From the NCBI GenBank assembly GCA_963761325.1, contig CAVXGZ010000008.1, positions 186,001 to 250,000 on the forward strand: 64,000 nt of DNA, in the 5' to 3' direction. The notes under the pieces are model-generated. The model was not told where the DNA came from and did not search any database. It worked only from the letters and a program-made list of their open reading frames with translations. Positions 23,579 to 31,169 of this stretch are shown piece after piece (the stretch's first letter is position 1; every line of letters starts with the position of its first letter). The stretch comes from Streptantibioticus_C sp963761325 (lineage in GTDB: Bacteria > Actinomycetota > Actinomycetes > Streptomycetales > Streptomycetaceae). Both the position numbers and the translations under genes were made by a program.

Positions 23579-25803
23579 GCCGCCCGCCTCGTCACCGTGA
23601 CCCGCAGCCCGGCCCAGCCGCCGGAACCGAGCCGCAGGGGCAGGCCCCGCGCGTCGACGTCCCGGCCGGTCTCCTCGCCCTCCGGCGTGGTCACGGTGAC
23701 CGCGACCCGGTCCCCGGGGGCCGAGACCGGGAAGGTGATCGAGGTGCGCACGGGCTCCTCCTTGCTGTTGAAGACCAGGAAGGTCCCCTCCCACGTCCGC
23801 GGGTCCGGCCCGGGCATCGCGTAGGGCCGGGTGTTGACCACCATGACGTCGCGGTCGTCCGCCGTGGCGTACGCGTCCCACAGCAGGTGGGCCAGGAAGG
23901 AGAAACCGGCGCCGTAGATCTCCTGGCCCAGGAATCCGGCGTTGTTGGGACCTTCGAGGATCGGTACCTCCTCGAACGGAACGAAGTCCAGCGGCATCGG
24001 ACCGTACATGTCGGGCGAACAGCGCGGGAAGAAGGCGAAGTTGGCCCGCCGCCCGTGGTCGAGCACGCGCAGCAGCGGCGTGGGATCGGCCTCGGACTCC
24101 AGGACGCGGGCGAGCCGGGCGTCCGCCTCGATGTTCTCGAAGAACGCCGGGTACCCGATGTTCGCGCAGGCCAGGAACATGCCGAGATGTGCGGACTGGC
24201 GGGTCCGGTCGGAGGTGCGGTCGTCGTACCAGTACATCATCCGCAGGGTCTGCGCCTGGAAGTACCCGCGCAGCCGCGCCCATCGCGGATCGGGGGCGAG
24301 CCGGTCGAGCCGGTCGGCCGCCTCGACGGCGTGCGCGATGAGCACCACCTCCTGCAGGGCGTCGTCCACCGGCACGTTGCCGAGCGCGCGCAGCGCGTTG
24401 CCCGCCTCGGTCAGGTACCGCTGCTCGCCGGTGCGCTCGGCCAGGTCCGCCATCAGCAGCGCGTAGGTGCCGGCGGCCGCGTGGTTCGAGCCGGGGCCGA
24501 TCTTGCGCAGCGTCCGCTTGTCGAACTGGAGCGGGAACAGGTACTGCGTCTCGGCGGCGAGCGGGATCGCCACCGACTCGATCTCGGCGCGGATCCGGGC
24601 CGTCATGTCCCGGTCGTCGCGGTGCGCGAACAGGAACCACGTCTCGGCGAGCATGTACAGGTACTGCCAGGTGCCGATGGGCGCGGTCGTGTCGCTTACG
24701 CCGCCGAGGATCAGGCAGCGCTCCCGCCCGAGTTCCGCCCGTACGAATCGCTCCAGCCGCTGCCGGAGCCCGGTGAAGCGGTCGTCCGCGGCGGACCCGA
24801 GCGCGTCGAGCGGGCGCAGCGCCCACAGGGCGGCCTCCAGGCACGGCCCGCTCCCGCTGTGCTCGCGTCCGCGGGCCTTCATGGTGACCGCCCAGGCGTC
24901 GGAGCGGCCGTCCACGTACGCGAGGAGGAACTCTCCCTGCTCGTCGCGGCCCCAGCAGTGCTCGGAGTCCATCAGGTCTGCGGCGCAGCCGTCCGCGATG
25001 TCGCGCCAGCCCAGCGGGCCGCCGGACCAGTGCCCGGCGGACGGCCGCAACAGCGGCAGGCAGTCGCGGACCAGTTCCTCCAGCGCGTCCTGCTCGGTCG
25101 GCGGCGTGGGCTCGTCGGGCAGGTGCTCGGCGGAGACGTACCACGAGAAGACCTGCTCCCCGGCGGGGAAGTCGTGCCCGCTCTGGGTCTCGGCGAGCAG
25201 GCCGATCCGCGCGGTCGGCCTGCCGTCGAAGTGGCGGCGCAGTCCGCACCGGTAGCTGTGGAACCGGGCGATGGTGTCCGCGCCCGTCCAGGACATCGCC
25301 GTCATGTCGAAGAACATCCGGAAGGCGGTCTTCAGGTAGGGGTCGTAGTAGTACAGCGCCGGGAAGTCGTTGCCGCGGCCCTCGCCGTTCCACTGGGTGG
25401 GGTTCTCGACCAGCGTCTTGAACCAGACGTGGTCACCGCGTTCGTACGGCGGCAGTTCGCCCAGGTCGATGGTGATCTGCGGTTCGACCGACCGGTCCCC
25501 GATCCGGAACCCGGCGGAGGAGACGACCACCTCGACGTGGAACCAGTCGGTGCCCGGCACCGGCCGTACCGACCCACGCCAGGGACAGGGGCCCGACCCC
25601 GAGAGGTCCAGGCCGTCGTGCGAGGCCGTGACCCGCGCCGGACGCAGGTCGAAGGTCTCGCCGCCGACGAGCGGATTGCCGGGGGCCGTCACCCGCCGCC
25701 ACCCGCCGGCGTCGAGCACTTCGAGGTGGAAGCCGAAACCGTCCTTCCCCGGGACGAGGACGAACCTGCTGCGGTCTGTGGCTGCGAACAGTGCCGATGT
25801 CAC
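23575..25803 (-). CDS. 742-residue protein of unrecognised family in the sugar locus
   Basis: I do not recognise this gene. It has no signal peptide, so it is likely cytoplasmic. The N-terminal 250 residues look like a beta-sandwich (GFGFHLEVLDAGGWRRVTAP, repeats of DLRPARVTASHDGLDLSG). Residues about 270-620 look like an alpha/alpha toroid (GPCLEAALWALRPLDALGS, GSNHAAAGTYALLMADLA), and the last 120 residues again are beta-rich. This beta-toroid-beta order resembles several glycan-active families such as polysaccharide lyases and GH enzymes. Start is GTG 25803, 6 bp beyond the permease stop, and its stop overlaps the acetyltransferase start. Context suggests a cytoplasmic hydrolase or lyase acting on the imported oligosaccharide. 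Confidence 0.75.
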   Translation of the reverse strand: MTSALFAATDRSRFVLVPGKDGFGFHLEVLDAGGWRRVTAPGNPLVGGETFDLRPARVTASHDGLDLSGSGPCPWRGSVRPVPGTDWFHVEVVVSSAGFRIGDRSVEPQITIDLGELPPYERGDHVWFKTLVENPTQWNGEGRGNDFPALYYYDPYLKTAFRMFFDMTAMSWTGADTIARFHSYRCGLRRHFDGRPTARIGLLAETQSGHDFPAGEQVFSWYVSAEHLPDEPTPPTEQDALEELVRDCLPLLRPSAGHWSGGPLGWRDIADGCAADLMDSEHCWGRDEQGEFLLAYVDGRSDAWAVTMKARGREHSGSGPCLEAALWALRPLDALGSAADDRFTGLRQRLERFVRAELGRERCLILGGVSDTTAPIGTWQYLYMLAETWFLFAHRDDRDMTARIRAEIESVAIPLAAETQYLFPLQFDKRTLRKIGPGSNHAAAGTYALLMADLAERTGEQRYLTEAGNALRALGNVPVDDALQEVVLIAHAVEAADRLDRLAPDPRWARLRGYFQAQTLRMMYWYDDRTSDRTRQSAHLGMFLACANIGYPAFFENIEADARLARVLESEADPTPLLRVLDHGRRANFAFFPRCSPDMYGPMPLDFVPFEEVPILEGPNNAGFLGQEIYGAGFSFLAHLLWDAYATADDRDVMVVNTRPYAMPGPDPRTWEGTFLVFNSKEEPVRTSITFPVSAPGDRVAVTVTTPEGEETGRDVDARGLPLRLGSGGWAGLRVTVTRRAA

Positions 25804-25809
25804 GGCGGG

Positions 25810-26691
25810 TCATCCCTTCACGGCGCCGACGACGCTGCCGACGAGGAATCTCTGCAGGAAGGCGTAGCCGGCCACCAGCGGCGCGGCGACGATGATCGTC
25901 GCGGCGGCGAGCAGGCTCCACTGGCTCGAGTGCGTCCCCTGGAAGGCGAACAGACCGAGCGTCAGGGGCGACTTCCCCTGGTCGGGCAGGAGGATGGTGG
26001 CCAGGATGATGTCGTTCCAGGCGCCGATCGCCTGGAAGATGAAGACGGTCGCCAGCGCCGGCTTGATCAGCGGCGGGAGGATGCGCAGGACGAACCGCCA
26101 GTACCCGACCCCGTCGATCGCGGCGGCCTCGTCCAGTTCCTTGGGGACCGACTTGACGTATCCGGTGATGAGCAGCGGGCCGACGCCGAGGCCGGACGCC
26201 AGCATCAGGATGTACCCGAGCGCGGTGTCGTAGAGGTTGAGCCGCAGGACCAGTTGGAACTGGGTCATGAGCGCGTTGGGCAGGAACAGCATCGCCACGA
26301 AGACCCCGTACGACAGGCGCGGGTGCTTGACGTAGCCGCGGGAGACGGGGTAGCCCACCAGCACGGAGACCACGGTGCTCAGCGTCGCGGCCGCCGTCGT
26401 GTACTCCACGCTGTTGACGAAGTACGCGCCGAACTGGCCCCTCTGCCACGCGGTGGCGAAGTTGCCGAACCTCAACGACGTGGCGAGCCCGCCGGGGTCC
26501 GCGAAGAACTCGGCGTTGCTCTTGAGCGCGGTGTTGACCAGGAAGCCGAGGGGGAACAGGTACAACGCCATGATGACGGCGACGAACAGGTAGTTCAGCA
26601 CCCGGCCCGCCGTGATGGGCCGGCGGCGCGCCCGCGGCGCGCGGTGCGCCGTCTCCAGTGGCCTCGACTCGCGTGCCGTCGTCGTGGTCAC
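25810..26691 (-). CDS. ABC sugar transporter permease (MalG type)
   Basis: A 293-residue inner-membrane permease with about six helices. The EAA cytoplasmic-loop motif is ELDEAAAIDGVGYW, which docks on the ATPase. It follows the first permease with a GTGA 4-bp overlap (GTG 26691), so the two are translationally coupled. No ATP-binding subunit is encoded in the locus; in Streptomyces a shared MsiK-type ATPase normally serves such importers. Substrate unknown. Confidence 0.85.
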   Translation of the reverse strand: MTTTTARESRPLETAHRAPRARRRPITAGRVLNYLFVAVIMALYLFPLGFLVNTALKSNAEFFADPGGLATSLRFGNFATAWQRGQFGAYFVNSVEYTTAAATLSTVVSVLVGYPVSRGYVKHPRLSYGVFVAMLFLPNALMTQFQLVLRLNLYDTALGYILMLASGLGVGPLLITGYVKSVPKELDEAAAIDGVGYWRFVLRILPPLIKPALATVFIFQAIGAWNDIILATILLPDQGKSPLTLGLFAFQGTHSSQWSLLAAATIIVAAPLVAGYAFLQRFLVGSVVGAVKG

Positions 26692-27599
26692 AGCTTCGCC
26701 TCCCGCTTGCGTAGATACGTCAGCACCGCCAGCGTGATGACGCCGACGATGGCGAACTGGACCATCGAGATGGCCGCCGCGTAGCCCTGGGACTGGCTGC
26801 TGCCGCCGAGCGTCCCGCCGCCGAACGACTGGGTGAACACCGCCAGCGAGAGCACCTGCGTCGACGAGTCGTTCGGGCCGGTGAGCACGTAGATGAGCTG
26901 GTAGCTCTGCAGCGAGCTGACCAGGCAGAGCAGCACGTTCGCCGTGACCGACGGCGCGAGCAGCGGGAGGGTGACCCACCGCAGGCGCTGCCCGGAGCGC
27001 GCGCCGTCGATGGTGGCGGCCTCGTACAACTCCTCGGGGATGGACTGGATCCCGGCGATGAAGATGACGACGGCCAGCCCGAGCCCGGCCCACACCTGGA
27101 CGAGGACCACCAGGGTCATCGCCAGCTTGGGATCGCCCAGGAAGGCGGAACTGGCGCCGAACCAGGACCAGATGGACGCGGCCGGCCCGGCCGACGGGTT
27201 GAGGATCAGCGACCAGATGAGGCCGATGACCGTCACGCCCAGCACGGTCGGCATGAACACCACGGCCCGGTAGAACGTGCGCCCGCGGAGCCGGCCGCTG
27301 AAGAGCACGGCTATCAGCAGTCCGACGAGGTTCTGCAGGATCGTCACGGCACCCGCGAAGACGAGCGTGTTCTTCAGGGCGAGCGTGTTGTAACCGATCT
27401 TCGCGGCGGAGAAGAACGTCGCGTAGTTGGCCAGGCCGACCCAGTGCACCGGAATGTAGGGCAGTCCCCGGATGTCGGTGAACGAGATGCCGAGCACCGC
27501 CGCGGCCGGCGAGACGGCCAGGGCGAGGATGAAGGCCATCCCGAGACCGAAGGTGATCCGCATTCCGGTCCGTTTGCGGAAGGGCATGAACTCCGACAC
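26688..27599 (-). CDS. ABC sugar transporter permease (MalF/UgpA type)
   Basis: A 303-residue permease, about six helices, opening with a short cytoplasmic N-terminus and MRITFGLGMAFILALAVSPA. EAA motif ELYEAATIDGARSGQ is clear. The start GTG 27599 (MSEFMPFRKRTG) has GGAG 6 nt upstream and is preferred to the later Met. It lies after a stem-loop that follows the binding-protein gene, which may reduce permease expression relative to the binding protein. It overlaps the next permease by 4 bp. Confidence 0.85.
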   Translation of the reverse strand: MSEFMPFRKRTGMRITFGLGMAFILALAVSPAAAVLGISFTDIRGLPYIPVHWVGLANYATFFSAAKIGYNTLALKNTLVFAGAVTILQNLVGLLIAVLFSGRLRGRTFYRAVVFMPTVLGVTVIGLIWSLILNPSAGPAASIWSWFGASSAFLGDPKLAMTLVVLVQVWAGLGLAVVIFIAGIQSIPEELYEAATIDGARSGQRLRWVTLPLLAPSVTANVLLCLVSSLQSYQLIYVLTGPNDSSTQVLSLAVFTQSFGGGTLGGSSQSQGYAAAISMVQFAIVGVITLAVLTYLRKREAKL

Positions 27600-27625
27600 G
27601 TAGCGCTCCTTTCCTTTGGTCGTGC

Positions 27626-27660
27626 GAGGCGGCCCGGCCGGCGAGGGCCGGGCCCGCCTC
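27626..27660 (-). promoter_or_regulatory. Intercistronic stem-loop between binding protein and permease genes
   Basis: GAGGCGG-CCCGGCC pairs with GGCCGGG-C-CCGCCTC (one bulged C) around a 6-nt loop. It lies between the stop of the binding-protein gene (27671) and the permease start (27599). Such hairpins often raise binding-protein expression by blocking 3' decay or partly terminating transcription. Confidence 0.55.
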
Positions 27661-27670
27661 GGCGTGCTGG

Positions 27671-28984
27671 TCAGAAGCCGGCGGCCCAGTCCTTCTCGGC
27701 CTGCGCGGCGGCCTGTTGCGGGGTGGACTGACCCACCGGCGCCACGTCCACGTAGTCGAACGGGAAGGCGGCCTTGCTGCCGGCCTTCGGGTTGGCGACG
27801 AAGATCGTGTCCCAGGCCGGCGAGAAGGTCTTCGTGTAGCCGCTGATCGAGTTGAGGAACGCGCTGGCCGGGATGTTCGGCTCGGCCGAGGCGAATCCGG
27901 ACAGCCGGACGAACGTCTTGTAGTTCTGCGGCTGGGTGAAGAAGTCCAGGTACGCCAGCGCCGCGGTCTTGTTCTGGGCGTGCGACGGCACCGCGAGCGT
28001 CAACTCGACCTTGCCGCCGAGCAGGGCGTTGTCCGCCGCGCTGGTACCGGTCGGGATCGGCATGTAGCCGAAGCCGAACTTCTTTCCGACCGCCGCCGCG
28101 ATGGTGGGCGAACTCCACGTGCCGTCCGGCACCATGGCGAAGTCGCCGTTGGCGAACCCGGACGGGATCGCGCTGTACGGCACGCCGGCGAAGTCCTTCT
28201 GCGCGAAGCCGTACATGGCCGAGACCCGGTCGAGGACCTGGACGGCCTGGGGGTCGGTGAGCCCGGTGTGCTTCGTCCACAGGGTGCGGTTGAGAGCGTC
28301 CTTGTCCTGCGCGGTCGGGTACAGCCCCTGGACCGCGGCGAGCATGGCCAGTCCCGAGGTGTCCTTCCCGCTCATCCCCAGCGGTGTGACGCCCTTGCTC
28401 TTGAGCGTGTGGCACAGCGCCACGAACTGGTTCCAGGTCGTCGGAAGCGCGAGGTGGTACTTCGCGAAGATCGACTTGTTGTAGTACGCGCCGGTGTAGT
28501 AGCTCGCGCCGGTCGGTACGTCGTACTGCTTTCCCTTGAACTTCGTCTTCGCCAGGATCGACGGGGTGAGCCTCTTCATGAAGGGCTGGTTGCTCAGATC
28601 GAGGTAGACGCCCGCCTCCGCGGCACGGGCGTCGTCGCCCTCGGAGTCCTGCGGCACGTACGAGGGAAGCTGCTGCGGCCCGGCCAGCGTGAGGTCGACG
28701 TTGCCGGCGGCCAGCCGGGAGGCGCTGGTGGCCGCCCAGTTGTCGTTCGGGATGGCCGTGAACTTCACCTTGACGTCGGGGTACTTCTTCATGAAGGCCT
28801 TGTTGACGGCCTCGAAGCCCGCGTCGGACGCGGGTGCGCTCGACACGATGAACTGGAGCGTCCCGGAGGGCTTGCCGCCCGTGGACTTGCCTGCGTCGGT
28901 GCTGGACCCGCAGGCGGCGAGCAGCAGGCCGGCGCTGAGCACGGCGCTGATCCGCAGTCCGCGGCGGAACGATGGTGTGGGCAT
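27671..28984 (-). CDS. ABC transporter sugar-binding lipoprotein
   Basis: A 437-residue extracellular solute-binding protein of the carbohydrate-uptake-1 class. Lipoprotein signal: ISAVLSAGLLLAAC with Cys25. The mature protein shows the family pattern (TLQFIVSSAPASDAGFEAVN; KLTPSILAK-like middle; KTAALAYLDFFTQPQNY near the C-terminus). ATG 28984 has GAGGT 7 nt upstream. It lies 4 bp beyond the second oxidoreductase gene, so it belongs to the same operon. Ligand unknown, probably a mono- or oligosaccharide. Confidence 0.85.
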   Translation of the reverse strand: MPTPSFRRGLRISAVLSAGLLLAACGSSTDAGKSTGGKPSGTLQFIVSSAPASDAGFEAVNKAFMKKYPDVKVKFTAIPNDNWAATSASRLAAGNVDLTLAGPQQLPSYVPQDSEGDDARAAEAGVYLDLSNQPFMKRLTPSILAKTKFKGKQYDVPTGASYYTGAYYNKSIFAKYHLALPTTWNQFVALCHTLKSKGVTPLGMSGKDTSGLAMLAAVQGLYPTAQDKDALNRTLWTKHTGLTDPQAVQVLDRVSAMYGFAQKDFAGVPYSAIPSGFANGDFAMVPDGTWSSPTIAAAVGKKFGFGYMPIPTGTSAADNALLGGKVELTLAVPSHAQNKTAALAYLDFFTQPQNYKTFVRLSGFASAEPNIPASAFLNSISGYTKTFSPAWDTIFVANPKAGSKAAFPFDYVDVAPVGQSTPQQAAAQAEKDWAAGF

Positions 28985-28988
28985 GGCA

Positions 28989-30041
28989 TTACCTCTTGTC
29001 GGTTGGGGCAATCGAGTGGTTCCACTGGTAGGGCACGACCGCCCCGGTCCGTGCCGACCGCTGGGCGGCGGCCATGATCGCGGTGGTCCGCACGCCGACG
29101 CCGCCGTCCGGCTGCGGGCGCCGGCCCGTGCTGATCGCGGTGAGAAACTCGTCGATCATCAGGGCGTCGAAGTCGGGTCCGTACGACAGCCAGATCGCGC
29201 CGTCCGGCCCGTATCCGCCCACGTGCGTCCCGAAGGGCGCGATCTTCACGCCGCCGTTGGTGCCGATGACCTCCAGGGACAGCCCGCCCCAGGTCGCCGC
29301 CGTCCTCGGCTGGCTCCACGAGCAGTCGATCGTCGCGATCGTGCCGCTCGGGTAGGTCACGGTGACCAGGCCGCCGGTCTCCACCTTGGTGGTGACGTCG
29401 GCGTACAGGATCCGGTTGGTGACCGCGTAGACGGACGCCGCCTGCTCGCCGAGCAGGCAGTCGATCATGTCGGCGCAGTGCACCAGGTGGTCGACGAGGG
29501 AGCCGCCGCCGGACAGTTCCGGGTCGATGAACCAGGCCCGGTCGAGCGGGAGCATGCCGTTGTTGGTCCCGACGATGCTCTGGACGGTGCCCAGTTCACC
29601 GGAGCGCACCTTGGCGCGCAGCGTCTGGAACGCCGGGGAGAAGCGCACCGGGAACGCGACCATCAGGTGCACTCCGGCGGCCTGCGCGGCGGCGAGCATC
29701 GCCTCCGCGTCCGGCACGGTGGTGGCCATCGGCTTCTCGCACAGCACGTGCGCCCCGGCGGCCGCCGCCCGTTCGACCAGTTCGCGGTGGCGCGCGTTCT
29801 CCGAGCACACCACCACCGCGTCCGGCCCCCAGGCGAACACCTCCTCGTAGGTGTCGAGATACCGCACCCCGAGCTGCTTCGCGTAGTCCGGACCCCGGGA
29901 CCCCGGCTCGGTCGCGAGCGCCCCGTCCGGATCGGACGCGACCAGTTCGACGTCCTCGCGAGCGGCCAGGTCGCGCATGTAGCCGCCGGCGTGGCCGTGC
30001 GCGAAGGAGACCACCGCCACCTTGGTCCTCGGCGTACTCAC
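28989..30041 (-). CDS. Gfo/Idh/MocA-family oxidoreductase (second of pair)
   Basis: A 350-residue NAD(P)-dependent oxidoreductase. The Rossmann start is TKVAVVSFAHGHAGGYMRDL, slightly off the usual GxGxxG because GHAGG replaces it, and the conserved VLCEKPMATTV holds the catalytic-region Lys-Pro. WFIDPELSGGGSLVDHLVH contains the DxxxH-type motif of the family. GTG 30041 overlaps the stop of the first oxidoreductase by 4 bp. Such enzymes oxidise or epimerise sugars, inositols or uronic acids. Two paralogues in one operon suggest a two-step oxidation or an oxidation-reduction pair. Confidence 0.8.
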   Translation of the reverse strand: MSTPRTKVAVVSFAHGHAGGYMRDLAAREDVELVASDPDGALATEPGSRGPDYAKQLGVRYLDTYEEVFAWGPDAVVVCSENARHRELVERAAAAGAHVLCEKPMATTVPDAEAMLAAAQAAGVHLMVAFPVRFSPAFQTLRAKVRSGELGTVQSIVGTNNGMLPLDRAWFIDPELSGGGSLVDHLVHCADMIDCLLGEQAASVYAVTNRILYADVTTKVETGGLVTVTYPSGTIATIDCSWSQPRTAATWGGLSLEVIGTNGGVKIAPFGTHVGGYGPDGAIWLSYGPDFDALMIDEFLTAISTGRRPQPDGGVGVRTTAIMAAAQRSARTGAVVPYQWNHSIAPTDKR

Positions 30042-31051
30042 CGCGCCGCTCCCCGCAGGTCGAGCACGTCGGCGACGTCGAAGTCGACCGGCGCGCCGGT
30101 CTCCACCGACCTGCGGGCGGCTTCCGCGAGGGCGACCGCGATCACGCCGTCGTCCAGGGAGACCCGCGGCGCGGGGCCGCCGCGGAACGCCGCCTCGAAC
30201 TCGCGGATCTCGGTGAGGTAGGGGCTCTCCTCCGCCAGGGTGGGCGGCAGGTAGGACAGCTCCTGCTCGGTGTCGGCCAGGTTCTCCAGCAGGGTGCGGG
30301 AGGTGCGGTGGTCGAAGCGGAGCGTCGCCGCCTCGCCGGCCACGTCGAACGCGGTGGGGAAGTCCATGCCGGGCGGGCCCCAGGCTCCGTGGATGTGCGA
30401 TATCGCGCCGTTCTCGTGGACCAGCGTGATGTGCGCGGAGACGTTGCGCGGGACCTGTCCGCCGACGGTGGGCGGGTTCTGCACCGCGAAGACCCGGATG
30501 ACCTCGCCGGCGACCCAGCGGGCCTGGTCGAGATCGTGGATCATCAGGTCCAGGATGATGCCGCCCGACTCGGCGTCGTCGAAGAACCAGTCGGTGGTGG
30601 GACCGGACCCGCCGCGGCTGAACCGCAGCACCGCCGGCCGGCCGATCCTGCCGTCGCCGACCGCCTGGTGCAGCGTGGCGTACTCGGGGAAGTACCGCAC
30701 CACGTGGGCCGGGTAGACCTGGACACCGGCCTCGCGGGCCGCCGCCGCGACCTTCTTCGCCTGCTCCAGCGTGCGGCCCAGGGGCTTCTCGCAGAGCACG
30801 TGCCTGCCGGCGGCGACGGCCGCCAGCGCGGCCTCGGCGTGCGTCGCGGTCGGGGTGCAGATGTCGACGGCGTCGACCGCGCCGAGCAGGTCGTCCAGGG
30901 TGGGTACGACGGTCAGCCCGTACTCGGCGGCCAGTCGCTCGGCGCCGTCGAGGGAGAACACGCTCACCTGCGCGCCGAGTTCCACCCAGTGCGGCGCGTG
31001 CGATCGGGACACCGATCCCGAACCGATCAATCCGACCTTCAGTGCTGACAT
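30038..31051 (-). CDS. Gfo/Idh/MocA-family oxidoreductase (first of pair)
   Basis: A 337-residue oxidoreductase. N-terminal NAD(P)-binding GLIGSGSVSRSHAPHWVEL has the GxGxxS pattern; EKPLGRTLEQAKK carries the conserved EKP. ESGGIILDLMIHDLDQARWV contains the family motif GG(x)ILDxxxHxxD, with the His and Asp expected near the active site. It is the first gene of the uptake operon, about 118 bp downstream of the secreted protein gene, from which it is separated by a strong hairpin. Its start ATG 31051 has GAGG-type bases upstream. Confidence 0.8.
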   Translation of the reverse strand: MSALKVGLIGSGSVSRSHAPHWVELGAQVSVFSLDGAERLAAEYGLTVVPTLDDLLGAVDAVDICTPTATHAEAALAAVAAGRHVLCEKPLGRTLEQAKKVAAAAREAGVQVYPAHVVRYFPEYATLHQAVGDGRIGRPAVLRFSRGGSGPTTDWFFDDAESGGIILDLMIHDLDQARWVAGEVIRVFAVQNPPTVGGQVPRNVSAHITLVHENGAISHIHGAWGPPGMDFPTAFDVAGEAATLRFDHRTSRTLLENLADTEQELSYLPPTLAEESPYLTEIREFEAAFRGGPAPRVSLDDGVIAVALAEAARRSVETGAPVDFDVADVLDLRGAAR

Positions 31052-31130
31052 GAGCGAGGTACCTGTTTCCTCTCGGGAGGGAAGAGCTCGGGATGGCGGC
31101 GGGCGGACCGGCCCGCCCGCGGTCCGGACG

Positions 31131-31165
31131 CGGTGTCCCCGGCCCGCCGACGGCCGGGGACACCG
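31131..31165 (-). terminator. Terminator after the secreted 685-residue gene
   Basis: GGTGTCCCCGGCC at 31132 pairs perfectly with GGCCGGGGACACC at 31152-31164 around 7 nt; the stem extends by one G-C pair. It lies 5 bp beyond the stop at 31170. No promoter-like AT-rich sequence is seen between it and the oxidoreductase start at 31051, so read-through may feed the operon downstream. Confidence 0.7.
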
Positions 31166-31169
31166 GATC

